Below, piece after piece: positions 21,251 through 29,452 of a stretch of 64,000 nucleotides of DNA (position 1 is the first letter of the stretch; every line of letters starts with the position of its first letter). The translations under genes and the position numbers were made by a program. Where the stretch lies: assembly GCA_945865175.1 (NCBI GenBank), contig CAMBDA010000001.1, forward strand, positions 142,778-206,777, written 5' to 3'. Under the pieces are notes generated by a model. The model was not told the origin of the DNA, did not search any database, and saw only the letters and a program-made list of their open reading frames with translations. This DNA is from an uncultured Prevotellaceae bacterium (GTDB lineage: Bacteria > Bacteroidota > Bacteroidia > Bacteroidales > Bacteroidaceae).

Positions 21251-22021
21251 ATGATCACACTGTCTAATCTGTCTACGGGCTACGACCGCAAGGTTGTAGC
21301 CCGCAACATTACTGCCCACTTGCCCAAGGGACAGCTGGTGAGCCTGCTGGGACGCAACGGCGTGGGCAAGAGCACCCTGATGCGCACGCTGGCAGGATTC
21401 CAGCCCGCACTGGGCGGCCAGGTGGCCATCGACGGACACGACATCCGACAGCTCCCGCGCACGGCCATGAGCCGGCTGGTGAGCATCGTGCTCACCGAGC
21501 GCATCGATGTGGCCGGCATGAGCGTGACCGAACTGGTGGCCCTGGGCAGATGTCCGCACACCGGCTTCTGGGGAAGCCTCACCCCTGCCGACCAGACGGC
21601 CGTGGACCAGGCCATCCGCATGGTGGGCATTGCCCCGCTGGCCCACCGCCAGGTACACACCCTCAGCGACGGCGAACGCCAGAAGGCCCTCATTGCCAAG
21701 GCACTGGCCCAGGACACGCCCGTCATCCTGCTGGACGAGCCCACGGCCTTCCTCGATTTTCAGAGCAAAGTGGAACTGATGCGCATCCTCTCCCTGCTGG
21801 CCCACGACATGCAGAAGACCGTGCTCCTGAGCACCCACGACGTGGAGCTGGCCATCCAGTTGAGCGACCTGCTATGGCTGCTCTCCGACGACGGGCTGGA
21901 AACCGGCAGTCCCTCCCACCTGAGCCAGAACGGCACCATCGCCCGGTTCTTCAGGGAAGTGGACGCACGCTACGATGCCACTCATCGCGTCTTCCTCCTC
22001 AACGAGGGAAAAGGAATATGA
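21251..22021 (+). CDS. btuD: Cobalamin ABC transporter ATP-binding protein BtuD
   Basis: The 256-residue ATPase has Walker A GRNGVGKST, a Q-loop region, the ABC signature LSDGERQKALIAKAL, Walker B VILLDEPTAFLDF and switch histidine STHDVE. It is of the FecE/BtuD type, and its membrane partner should be BtuC, two genes upstream. It begins three bases after the GH20 gene. Assignment to cobalamin instead of an iron chelate depends on the operon's riboswitch. Confidence 0.88.
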   Translation: MITLSNLSTGYDRKVVARNITAHLPKGQLVSLLGRNGVGKSTLMRTLAGFQPALGGQVAIDGHDIRQLPRTAMSRLVSIVLTERIDVAGMSVTELVALGRCPHTGFWGSLTPADQTAVDQAIRMVGIAPLAHRQVHTLSDGERQKALIAKALAQDTPVILLDEPTAFLDFQSKVELMRILSLLAHDMQKTVLLSTHDVELAIQLSDLLWLLSDDGLETGSPSHLSQNGTIARFFREVDARYDATHRVFLLNEGKGI

Positions 22022-22074
22022 CCCGTGCGACACATTTTTCTGTCGTTTATGAGGAGAATCTCATCTTTTTTGCG

Positions 22075-22082
22075 TAATTTTG
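22075..22082 (+). promoter_or_regulatory. Possible promoter of nrdJ
   Basis: TAATTTTG at 22075-22082 matches TAnnTTTG and lies 57 nt before the nrdJ ATG. No clear TTG stands 20 bp upstream. No second cobalamin riboswitch is seen here. Confidence 0.45.
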
Positions 22083-22139
22083 TCCGCTGTAACGGACTAT
22101 ATACCCCAAATCAGACTATATCAACACAACAAACACAAT

Positions 22140-24695
22140 ATGGAACCACACAAGATATACTCTCATGATGAGGCATATCAGGCCTCTCTGAAGTATTTTG
22201 AAGGCGACGAACTGGCCGCACGCGTATGGGTGAACAAGTACGCGATGAAAGACAGTTTCGGCAACATCTACGAAAAGTCGCCCGAAGACATGCACTGGCG
22301 TATCGCCAACGAGGTGGCACGCATCGAGCAGAAGTACCCCAACCCCATGAGTGCCGACGAGGTGCATGCCCTGCTCGACCACTTCCGCTACATCGTGCCG
22401 GCAGGCAGCCCCATGACCGGCATCGGCAACAACTACCAGATTGCCTCGCTGAGCAACTGCTTTGTCATCGGCCTGGAAGGCGACGCCGACTCGTACGGTG
22501 CCATCATGCGCATCGATGAGGAGCAGGTGCAGCTGATGAAACGCAGGGGAGGCGTGGGCCACGACCTCTCCCACATCCGTCCCAAGGGCTCTCCCGTCAA
22601 CAACTCCGCCCTCACCTCCACAGGTCTGGTGCCCTTCATGGAGCGCTACAGCAACTCCACACGCGAAGTGGCACAGGACGGCCGGCGCGGCGCACTGATG
22701 CTGTCGGTGAGCATCAAGCACCCCGACTCGGAAACCTTCATCGATGCCAAGATGACCGAAGGCAAGGTGACGGGAGCCAACGTATCGGTGAAAATCGACG
22801 ATGCCTTCATGCAGGCAGCTGTGGACGACAAGCCCTACGTGCAGCAGTTCCCCATCGACTCGGACCAGCCCATGTACAAGAAGGAGATAAGCGCCAGGGC
22901 CCTGTGGAACAAGATTGTACACAACGCATGGAAGAGTGCCGAGCCCGGCGTGCTGTTCTGGGACACCATCCTGCGCGAGAGCCTGCCCGACTGCTATGCC
23001 GACCTGGGCTTCCGCACAGTGTCCACCAACCCCTGCGGTGAGATTCCCCTGTGCCCCTACGACTCCTGCCGCCTGCTCTGCATCAACCTCTACTCCTACG
23101 TGGTTGACCCGTTCACCCCCCAGGCCCGCTTCGATTTCGACCTGTTCCGCCGTCATGTCATGGCCGCCCAGCGCATCATGGACGACATCGTGGACATGGA
23201 GATGGAGAAGATCGACATGATTCTGGAAAAAGTGGACCAAGACCCGCAGAGCGAGGAGGTGAAGGGTGCCGAACGCCACCTGTGGGAGAAGATCAAGCGC
23301 AAGAGCGGCATGGGCCGCCGCACAGGCGTGGGCATCACCGCCGAGGGCGACATGATTGCCGCCATGGGCCTGCGCTATGGCACACAGGAGGCCACCGACC
23401 TGGCCGTAGAGGTACAGAAGACACTGGCCCTCAATGCCTACCGTTCGTCGGTGGAGATGGCCCGCGAGCGCGGTGCCTTCGCCGTCTACGATGCCGAGCG
23501 CGAAAAGAACAACCCCTTCATGCAGCGCATCCGTGAGGCCGACCCGCAGCTCTACGAGGACATGACCAAGTATGGCCGCCGCAACATCGCCTGCCTCACC
23601 ATCGCCCCCACGGGCACCACCAGCCTGATGACACAGACCACCAGCGGCATCGAACCCGTTTTCATGCCCGTCTACAAGCGCCGCCGCAAGGTGAACCCCG
23701 GCGACGAGGCCGTACATGTGGACTATGTGGACGAGGTGGGCGACAGCTTCGAGGAATACATCGTCTACCACCACCAGTTCATCAAATGGATGCAAGCCAA
23801 CGGCATGGACACCACCAAGCGCTACACCCAAGAGGAAATTGATGACCTGGTGGCACGCTCGCCCTACCACAAGGCCACGGCCAACGATGTGGACTGGCTG
23901 ATGAAGGTGAAGATGCAGGGAGCCATCCAGAAATGGGTGGACCACTCGATAAGCGTCACCGTGAACCTGCCCGCCGACGTGGACGAAGAACTGGTGGGCC
24001 GCCTCTATGTGGAAGCCTGGCGCAGCGGCTGCAAGGGATGCACCATCTACCGCGACGGCAGCCGCAGCGGCGTGATGATTTCCGTATCAGGAAAGGACAA
24101 GAAGGCGGCCGCCCAGGAACAGGCTGTTCCCTGCAAGCGTCCCGAGGTGACCGAGGTGCGCCCGCAGGTGCTCGACTGCGACGTGGTACGCTTCCAGAAT
24201 AACAAGGAGAAATGGGTGGCTTTTGTGGGTCTGCTGGGCGGCTACCCCTACGAAATCTTCACCGGTCTGCAGGACGACGAGGAAGGCATTGTGCTGCCCA
24301 AGACCGTCACCAAGGGAAAGATTATCAAGCAGACCGACGAGAAGGGCAACCGCAGGTACGACTTCCAGTTCGAGAACAAGCGCGGCTACAAGACCACCGT
24401 GGAGGGACTGAGCGAGAAGTTCAACCCCGAATACTGGAACTATGCCAAACTCATCAGCGGCGTGCTGCGCTACCGCATGCCCATCGACCATGTCATCCGC
24501 CTCGTGGGCTCCCTGCAATTGGGAAGCGAGAGCATCAACACATGGAAGAACGGCGTGGAACGCGCCCTGAAGAAATATGTGGTCGACGGCACCGAGGCCA
24601 AGGGCCAGAAGTGCCCCCAGTGCGGCCAGGAGACACTCGTCTACCAGGAAGGCTGCCTCATCTGCAAGAACTGCGGAGCCAGCCTCTGCGGCTAG
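22140..24695 (+). CDS. nrdJ: Adenosylcobalamin-dependent (class II) ribonucleoside-diphosphate reductase
   Basis: Start at 22140 (MEPHKIYSHDEAYQASLKYF) gives 851 residues; an upstream in-frame start reads through the leader. The enzyme makes deoxyribonucleotides using adenosylcobalamin instead of oxygen or a glycyl radical. Visible features are the active-site region with NPCGEIPLCPYDSCRLL, the LTIAPTGTTSLM and SGIEPVF segments, and a C-terminal zinc-ribbon with CPQCG and CLICKNCG. It lies directly downstream of the B12-uptake operon, so cofactor import and use are linked. Its stop overlaps the convergent radical SAM gene's stop. Confidence 0.93.
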   Translation: MEPHKIYSHDEAYQASLKYFEGDELAARVWVNKYAMKDSFGNIYEKSPEDMHWRIANEVARIEQKYPNPMSADEVHALLDHFRYIVPAGSPMTGIGNNYQIASLSNCFVIGLEGDADSYGAIMRIDEEQVQLMKRRGGVGHDLSHIRPKGSPVNNSALTSTGLVPFMERYSNSTREVAQDGRRGALMLSVSIKHPDSETFIDAKMTEGKVTGANVSVKIDDAFMQAAVDDKPYVQQFPIDSDQPMYKKEISARALWNKIVHNAWKSAEPGVLFWDTILRESLPDCYADLGFRTVSTNPCGEIPLCPYDSCRLLCINLYSYVVDPFTPQARFDFDLFRRHVMAAQRIMDDIVDMEMEKIDMILEKVDQDPQSEEVKGAERHLWEKIKRKSGMGRRTGVGITAEGDMIAAMGLRYGTQEATDLAVEVQKTLALNAYRSSVEMARERGAFAVYDAEREKNNPFMQRIREADPQLYEDMTKYGRRNIACLTIAPTGTTSLMTQTTSGIEPVFMPVYKRRRKVNPGDEAVHVDYVDEVGDSFEEYIVYHHQFIKWMQANGMDTTKRYTQEEIDDLVARSPYHKATANDVDWLMKVKMQGAIQKWVDHSISVTVNLPADVDEELVGRLYVEAWRSGCKGCTIYRDGSRSGVMISVSGKDKKAAAQEQAVPCKRPEVTEVRPQVLDCDVVRFQNNKEKWVAFVGLLGGYPYEIFTGLQDDEEGIVLPKTVTKGKIIKQTDEKGNRRYDFQFENKRGYKTTVEGLSEKFNPEYWNYAKLISGVLRYRMPIDHVIRLVGSLQLGSESINTWKNGVERALKKYVVDGTEAKGQKCPQCGQETLVYQEGCLICKNCGASLCG

Positions 24696-25567
24696 GACAA
24701 GCCCCGCTGCGCCAGCAACGCGGCAAACTCATGGCTCTTGAGCCCCCAGCATGGTGCCACCACCAGATGCCGGGGGCTCATGCTTATCAGGCGCTCCAGC
24801 ACCCAATGGGCGGGCAGGCGCGAGAGGTAGGCCGCCACGATGTCCACATACTCCTCGGCTGTCCACACCGGCCAGGGGCAGCGGGCATATTCCCGGGCCA
24901 TCGGTGTACCGCGCACCACCTGCAGCTGGTGTAGCTTGAGGGTGGTGAGGGGCAGACGGGCCAGCACGTCGGCCTGGCGCAGCAGTTCCCCACGTCCTTC
25001 CCACGGAAAGCCCAGAATGATGTGTGCCCCCACGCGTATACCACGGCCGGCCGTGTCGCGCACAGCCTGCTCCGCCTGTGCAAAAGTGTGCCCACGGCGG
25101 ATGCGGCAGAGGGTTTCCTCGCTCACGCTTTCCAGTCCGTATTCCACAATCAGGAATGTGCGCCGGTTCAGCTCCTCCAGCAGCGCCATCACCTCGGGCG
25201 GCACACAGTCGGGGCGCGTGGCCACCACCAGCCCCACCACATCGGGCACGGCCAGTGCCTCCTCATACAGCGCACGCAGCCGGTCCACAGGTGCATACGT
25301 GCCCGTGTAGGCCTGGAAATAGGCCAAATATTTCATGTCCTTGTACTTGCGTGCAAAGAAGCGTTTTCCGTCCTCGAGTTGCTGTGTCACGCTCCGCTCG
25401 GGCTGGCAATACCGCGGGCTGAAGGCCGCATTGCTGCAAAAGGTGCAGCCGCCCGTGGACAGGTGCCCGTCACGGTTGGGACACGTGAAGCCCCCGTCCA
25501 CGGCCAGTTTCTGTACCCTGCATCCCAGCTGCTGGCGCACCCATGTGCCGAAATCTGTCTGTTCCAT
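24692..25567 (-). CDS. Radical SAM protein, YhcC/TIGR01212 type
   Basis: The 291-residue protein starts at ATG 25567 (MEQTDFGTWVRQQLGCRVQK); an upstream TTG frame extension lacks family character. The segment VDGGFTCPNRDG then GGCTFCSNAAFSPRY supplies the cluster cysteines. Further on are AYFQAYTGTYAP, VGLVVATRPDCVP and VEYGLESVSEETL, all typical of this family. The function of YhcC-like proteins is poorly known. It is convergent with nrdJ, sharing a CTAG at the two stops. The nearest -7 promoter box lies only four bases before the ATG. Confidence 0.88.
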   Translation of the reverse strand: MEQTDFGTWVRQQLGCRVQKLAVDGGFTCPNRDGHLSTGGCTFCSNAAFSPRYCQPERSVTQQLEDGKRFFARKYKDMKYLAYFQAYTGTYAPVDRLRALYEEALAVPDVVGLVVATRPDCVPPEVMALLEELNRRTFLIVEYGLESVSEETLCRIRRGHTFAQAEQAVRDTAGRGIRVGAHIILGFPWEGRGELLRQADVLARLPLTTLKLHQLQVVRGTPMAREYARCPWPVWTAEEYVDIVAAYLSRLPAHWVLERLISMSPRHLVVAPCWGLKSHEFAALLAQRGLS

Positions 25568-25571
25568 ACTG

Positions 25572-25579
25572 CAAAAGTA
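25572..25579 (-). promoter_or_regulatory. -7 box abutting the radical SAM start codon
   Basis: On the minus strand TACTTTTG (25579-25572) is followed by only CAGT before the ATG. Transcription would begin at or next to the start codon, suggesting a leaderless mRNA if this is the promoter used. Confidence 0.45.
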
Positions 25580-25644
25580 ACACAATCGCGCCAATTTTTC
25601 ACAGTAAAGCCACAGTTTTTACACGGTATCTCAGTTTTTATTTG

Positions 25645-25652
25645 TAAATTTG
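25645..25652 (+). promoter_or_regulatory. -7 box of the DPP IV gene
   Basis: TAAATTTG at 25645-25652 matches TAnnTTTG and precedes the ATG at 25681 by 28 nt. The -33 element is weak. Confidence 0.5.
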
Positions 25653-25680
25653 TCCCCATAAATCCAAATAAAACCGCATT

Positions 25681-27882
25681 ATGAGACGATTACTTACCAT
25701 CATGGCCCTGCTGCCGCTCCTCTGCCTGCAGGCCCAAGCCGACAACATCAACCTGAAGGACCTCTGCCAGGGTGCCTATTCCGCCAAGCGCATCCATGGC
25801 GTAAAGCCGCTGGCCGATGGCGAGCGCTATGCCCAGATGAGCAGCGACAGAAGGAAAATCATCACCTACTCGTTCAAGACCGGCGAGCAGGCCGGTGTGC
25901 TCTTCGACGCCGACAACATCAAGGGACGCCTGCGCATCGACCATATAGACGGCTACATCCTCAGCCCCGACGAGAGCCGCATCCTGTTGCAGACCCAGAC
26001 CACTCCCATCTACCGCCACAGCTTCACCGCCGAATACTACATCTACGACGTGAAGTCGCGCAACCTGGCCGTGCTCTCCACGGGCGGTCCGCAGGAAGTA
26101 CCCCTGTGGAGCCCCGACGGCAACATGGTGGCCTTTGTGCGCGAAGGCAACCTGTTCCTGGTGAAACTGCTGTTCAACAACAGCGAAAGCCAGGTGACCA
26201 CCGACGGCAAGTTCAACGAGGTAATCAACGGCAAGCCCGACTGGGTGAACGAGGAGGAGTTCTCCTTCAGCCGTGCCTTCGACTTCAACGCGGATGCCAC
26301 CATGCTTGCCTGGATACGCTACGATGAAAGCAAGGTGCCCGAATACGCGTTCCCGCTCTACTATGGCATGGACGAGAGCAAGGCCCAGTATGCCGACTAC
26401 CCCGGGCGCTACAGCTACAAGTACCCCGTGGCAGGACAGCAGAACAGCACGGTGAAGGTGCAGAGCTTCGACATCAAGAGCCGCAAGATACGCGACATGC
26501 AGTTGCCGCTCGACCCTGACGGCTATATCCCCCGCATCCAGTTTACCGACCACCCCGAAAAACTGCTCGTGCTCACCCAGAACCGCCACCAGAACCAGCT
26601 GGACATCTACATCGCCAACCCGCGCTCCACGGAATGCCGCTGCATCGTGCGCGACCATGCCGAACGCTATATCAACGAGAACCCCTACAAGAACCTGCGC
26701 CTGCTGCCCGGCTCCTTCGTGCTCATGAGCGAGCGCAGCGGCTACGACCACCTCTATCTCTATGATTTCAACGGCACGCTGAAACGCCAGCTCACCAAGG
26801 GCGACTATGTGGTCACCGACTTCTACGGCTACGACCCCAAGACGGGCACCACCTATTATGCCGCCAACCAGGAAGCCCCCATGCGCAAGGCCGTGTACAG
26901 CTGTGATGCCAAGGGCAAGGTGGTGAAGCTGTCCACCCAGCAAGGCACCAACGATGCCATCTTCAGCACCACCTTCAAGTATTTCATGAACGTATACAGC
27001 AACCTGGACACACCGCCCGTCACCACCCTGTGCGATGCCAAGGGGCGCACGCTCAAGACCCTGGAGGACAATGCCGACCTGCGCCAGAAACTGGCCCGGA
27101 TCACCCTGGGACAGCGCAAGCTCATCACCGTGCCCACCGACGGCGGCGTGCAGCTCAATGCCATCATGGTGCTGCCCCCCGACTTCAAGGAGAGCAGCCA
27201 GTACCCCGTAGTCATGTACCAGTACAGCGGCCCCGGCAGCCAGCAGGTGCTCGACAGCTGGAGCGCAGGCAACATGGGCGGCATGCTCTACGAGCAATAC
27301 CTGGCCCAGAAGGGCTTCATCTGCGTGATTGTGGACGGCCGGGGCACTGGCGGACGCGGACGCGAGTTTGAGCAATGCACCTACCTGAAACTGGGCCAGC
27401 TGGAAAGCCACGACCAGGCACAGGCTGCGCTCTATCTGGGCACACTCCCCTATGTGGACAAGGCACGCATCGGCATCTGGGGCTGGAGTTTCGGCGGGTT
27501 CAACACGCTCATGAGCATGAGCGAAGGCCGCGGCGTGTTTGCCGCCGGTGTGGCAGTGGCTCCCCCCACCTCCTGGAAATACTATGACACCGTCTATACA
27601 GAGCGTTTCATGCGCACGCCCAACGAAAACAAGGAAGGCTACGACGTGAGCCCCATCGGCCGCGCCTCCGGTCTGCAAGGCCACCTGCTCCTCTGCCACG
27701 GTCTGGCCGACGACAATGTACACTGGCGCAACACCGCCGAATACACCGAGGCGCTGGTGCAGGCCGACAAGGACTTCAAGGAACTCACCTACACCAACAA
27801 GAACCACGGCATCTACGGCGGCAACACACGCTACCACCTCTTCCGCCAGATCACCGGTTGGTTCCAGGACTACCTGCAATAA
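25681..27882 (+). CDS. Dipeptidyl peptidase IV-type S9 serine peptidase
   Basis: The 733-residue exported enzyme removes X-Pro or X-Ala dipeptides from peptide N termini. A signal peptide (MRRLLTIMALLPLLCLQAQA) is followed by the eight-bladed propeller. This contains the double-Glu substrate-anchoring motif in WVNEEEFSFSRAFDF and the RYDESKVPEY segment. The alpha/beta-hydrolase domain holds the triad: Ser603 in GWSFGG, Asp at 677/678 in GLADDNVH, and His709 in NKNHGIYGG. The length equals typical Bacteroidales DPP IV. It has its own promoter and a strong terminator, hence is monocistronic. Confidence 0.95.
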   Translation: MRRLLTIMALLPLLCLQAQADNINLKDLCQGAYSAKRIHGVKPLADGERYAQMSSDRRKIITYSFKTGEQAGVLFDADNIKGRLRIDHIDGYILSPDESRILLQTQTTPIYRHSFTAEYYIYDVKSRNLAVLSTGGPQEVPLWSPDGNMVAFVREGNLFLVKLLFNNSESQVTTDGKFNEVINGKPDWVNEEEFSFSRAFDFNADATMLAWIRYDESKVPEYAFPLYYGMDESKAQYADYPGRYSYKYPVAGQQNSTVKVQSFDIKSRKIRDMQLPLDPDGYIPRIQFTDHPEKLLVLTQNRHQNQLDIYIANPRSTECRCIVRDHAERYINENPYKNLRLLPGSFVLMSERSGYDHLYLYDFNGTLKRQLTKGDYVVTDFYGYDPKTGTTYYAANQEAPMRKAVYSCDAKGKVVKLSTQQGTNDAIFSTTFKYFMNVYSNLDTPPVTTLCDAKGRTLKTLEDNADLRQKLARITLGQRKLITVPTDGGVQLNAIMVLPPDFKESSQYPVVMYQYSGPGSQQVLDSWSAGNMGGMLYEQYLAQKGFICVIVDGRGTGGRGREFEQCTYLKLGQLESHDQAQAALYLGTLPYVDKARIGIWGWSFGGFNTLMSMSEGRGVFAAGVAVAPPTSWKYYDTVYTERFMRTPNENKEGYDVSPIGRASGLQGHLLLCHGLADDNVHWRNTAEYTEALVQADKDFKELTYTNKNHGIYGGNTRYHLFRQITGWFQDYLQ

Positions 27883-27890
27883 TGCGCCGC

Positions 27891-27929
27891 GGACACCATT
27901 TTGCAGGGCCTCCCCCGAAAATGGTGTCC
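27891..27929 (+). terminator. Intrinsic terminator of the DPP IV gene
   Basis: A perfect 12-bp stem, GGACACCATTTT with AAAATGGTGTCC, and a 15-nt loop lies nine bases after the DPP IV stop. Confidence 0.8.
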
Positions 27930-27935
27930 CTATTA

Positions 27936-27967
27936 TTTGCAGGAATAAAAAAAACTGTGTACCTTTG
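27936..27967 (+). promoter_or_regulatory. Promoter of the tRNA-Arg gene
   Basis: TTTG at 27936-27939, 20 bp spacer, TACCTTTG at 27960-27967, ending 26 nt before the mature tRNA 5' end. Confidence 0.8.
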
Positions 27968-27993
27968 CAACGCTTTTTTGAAAAAGCAGCTGC

Positions 27994-28065
27994 GCACCTG
28001 TAGTTCAATGGATAGAATAACGGATTCCGGTTCCGTTGATTAGGGTTCGATTCCCTACAGGTGTA
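27994..28065 (+). tRNA. tRNA-Arg (anticodon CCG)
   Basis: A full cloverleaf can be drawn. The acceptor stem is GCACCTG/CAGGTGT with a terminal G-T pair. The anticodon stem is ACGGA/TCCGT with loop TTCCGGT, giving anticodon CCG. The T-arm is TAGGG-TTCGATT-CCCTA, and the discriminator base is A. The CCA end is not encoded. It reads CGG arginine codons. Confidence 0.95.
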
Positions 28066-28074
28066 CCTCCCTTC

Positions 28075-28113
28075 GCCTTCCGCCCATGTGATGCTATGAC
28101 ATGAGCGGAAGGC
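28075..28113 (+). terminator. Terminator of the tRNA gene
   Basis: GCCTTCCGC (28075-28083) pairs with GCGGAAGGC (28105-28113), with inner ATGT/ACAT pairing, followed by ATTCCTTTTATTT. Confidence 0.75.
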
Positions 28114-28120
28114 ATTCCTT

Positions 28121-29347
28121 TTATTTGAAAATCATCTGCGCAAAGGCGGTGAGGTAGTCGCGCCAGTTGCGCCAGATGTGGCCTCCCTCGCTTTCGTGAT
28201 ACACATACCCGTAGCCCTTCTCATCCAGATAACGGCGCAGGTCTACATTCTGCTGATAGAGGAAGTCGGTGCGTCCGATGGCAATCCAGTAGAGCTGGGG
28301 CTTGGCTGCAAACAGGCGGTCCAGCTGTTCCTTGTCCTTCCCGCTCGCCTGCAGGGCATCATAGAACGACCCCTGGGCACCCTGGGCGATATGAAGTCCG
28401 GCCGAGAAGAGGCCAATGTAGTCGAAAGTGGTGGGATGTGCCTTGGATATGGCAAACGAATGGCCGCCGCCCATCGACAGGCCACACACGGCACGGTGCC
28501 GCTTGTCGCGGGCCACCTTGTAATGGCTTTCCACATAGCGGATGATGTCGGGAAACGACTCGTCCATGGTGGCTGCCGGCTTTTCCTTGAAGCGGAGGCT
28601 GGCCATGAAGTCCGGCTTGTACATGCCCCGTCCCCACTCGCCGGGAGCCGCCTGCGTGGTGATGTTGCCATTGGGCATCACCACAATCATCGGCTTGCAC
28701 AGGCCCTGGGCAATCAGGTTGTCCATGATTTGGGCCGTCCGCCCCAGCGTGGTCCAGGCATCCTCATCGCCTCCTGCGCCATGCAGCAGATACAGCACGG
28801 GGTAGTTCTTTCCCTTGTCATATCCCGCAGGCGTATACACGGTCATGCGGCGTTTCATCTTCAGTGTGGGGCTGTCATACCACACCTTTGCCACATCGCC
28901 GTGGGGCACATCGTTCACGCCATACAGATAGCCCTTGTCCCCCACCCCGCGGCTCACGATGAAGATGTTCTTGACCGAAGCCACATCACGGTTTATGTAG
29001 ACATTCGAGGGGTCGAGCATCTCCATCCCGTCCACCCGCAGCGAATAGGAATACAGTTCGGGGGCCAGCGGGTCGGAGGTGAAGGTCCAAACACCGTTGG
29101 TCTCCTTCAGTTCCGCCCATCCGGGCACCTCCATCTGTCCCGTCTGCGTGTCCACCTTTCGGGGAGACAGGAAATCGCCCGTCACCTCCACCTTCACCGC
29201 CTTTGGGGCATACACATTGAACGTAACCGTGCCGTCGGCATTCACCACCGGCGAGTTCACCTGGCCACCGCTCCACAGCGCTTCCTGGCCCATCGAAGCC
29301 GAGGCCCACACAGCAGCCGCGGCAAATGCAACAATCTGTTTTCTCAT
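28121..29347 (-). CDS. Exported CE1-type carbohydrate esterase
   Basis: Start at 29347 (MRKQIVAFAAAAVWASASMG) gives a signal peptide and 408 residues; upstream in-frame codons translate the short repeats described separately. An N-terminal Ig-like/CBM48-like domain (about 30-120: VTFNVYAPKAVKVEVTGDF) precedes an esterase-D-type alpha/beta hydrolase. That domain shows YPVLYLLHGAGGDEDAW, the nucleophile in CGLSMGGGHS, and a C-terminal His in SEGGHIWRNWRDY. Such proteins deacetylate or deferuloylate plant polysaccharides such as xylan. No xylanase genes are adjacent, so the substrate remains open. Confidence 0.88.
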   Translation of the reverse strand: MRKQIVAFAAAAVWASASMGQEALWSGGQVNSPVVNADGTVTFNVYAPKAVKVEVTGDFLSPRKVDTQTGQMEVPGWAELKETNGVWTFTSDPLAPELYSYSLRVDGMEMLDPSNVYINRDVASVKNIFIVSRGVGDKGYLYGVNDVPHGDVAKVWYDSPTLKMKRRMTVYTPAGYDKGKNYPVLYLLHGAGGDEDAWTTLGRTAQIMDNLIAQGLCKPMIVVMPNGNITTQAAPGEWGRGMYKPDFMASLRFKEKPAATMDESFPDIIRYVESHYKVARDKRHRAVCGLSMGGGHSFAISKAHPTTFDYIGLFSAGLHIAQGAQGSFYDALQASGKDKEQLDRLFAAKPQLYWIAIGRTDFLYQQNVDLRRYLDEKGYGYVYHESEGGHIWRNWRDYLTAFAQMIFK

Positions 29348-29374
29348 ATCTCTTTTTTTTGTTATGGTAATACA

Positions 29375-29438
29375 CCGGAAATTCCGGAAATTCCGGATAA
29401 TCCGAAAAGACCCGGAAAACCCGGATAATCCGGATTCC
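29375..29438. repeat. Short iterated CCGGATAATCCG / TTCCGGAA repeats
   Basis: Variants of CCGGAAATT, CCGGATAATCCG and CCGGAAAACCCGG follow one another for about 64 bp upstream of the esterase start. Many units are near-palindromic around CCGG. Confidence 0.7.
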
Positions 29439-29452
29439 CCCAACACCCCACT

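Noticed and set aside
19571..21838. 755-codon open frame on the minus strand
   Set aside because: Antisense to the GH20 and btuD genes, which have intact catalytic motifs; the frame has no recognisable domains.
25690..28008. 772-codon open frame on the minus strand
   Set aside because: Antisense to the DPP IV gene and partly across its terminator and the tRNA; no domain or start signal.
27901..28065. Possible attachment site at the tRNA-Arg 3' end
   Set aside because: No repeat of the tRNA 3' end and no integrase gene were seen in the window, and the island starts more than 2 kb away.
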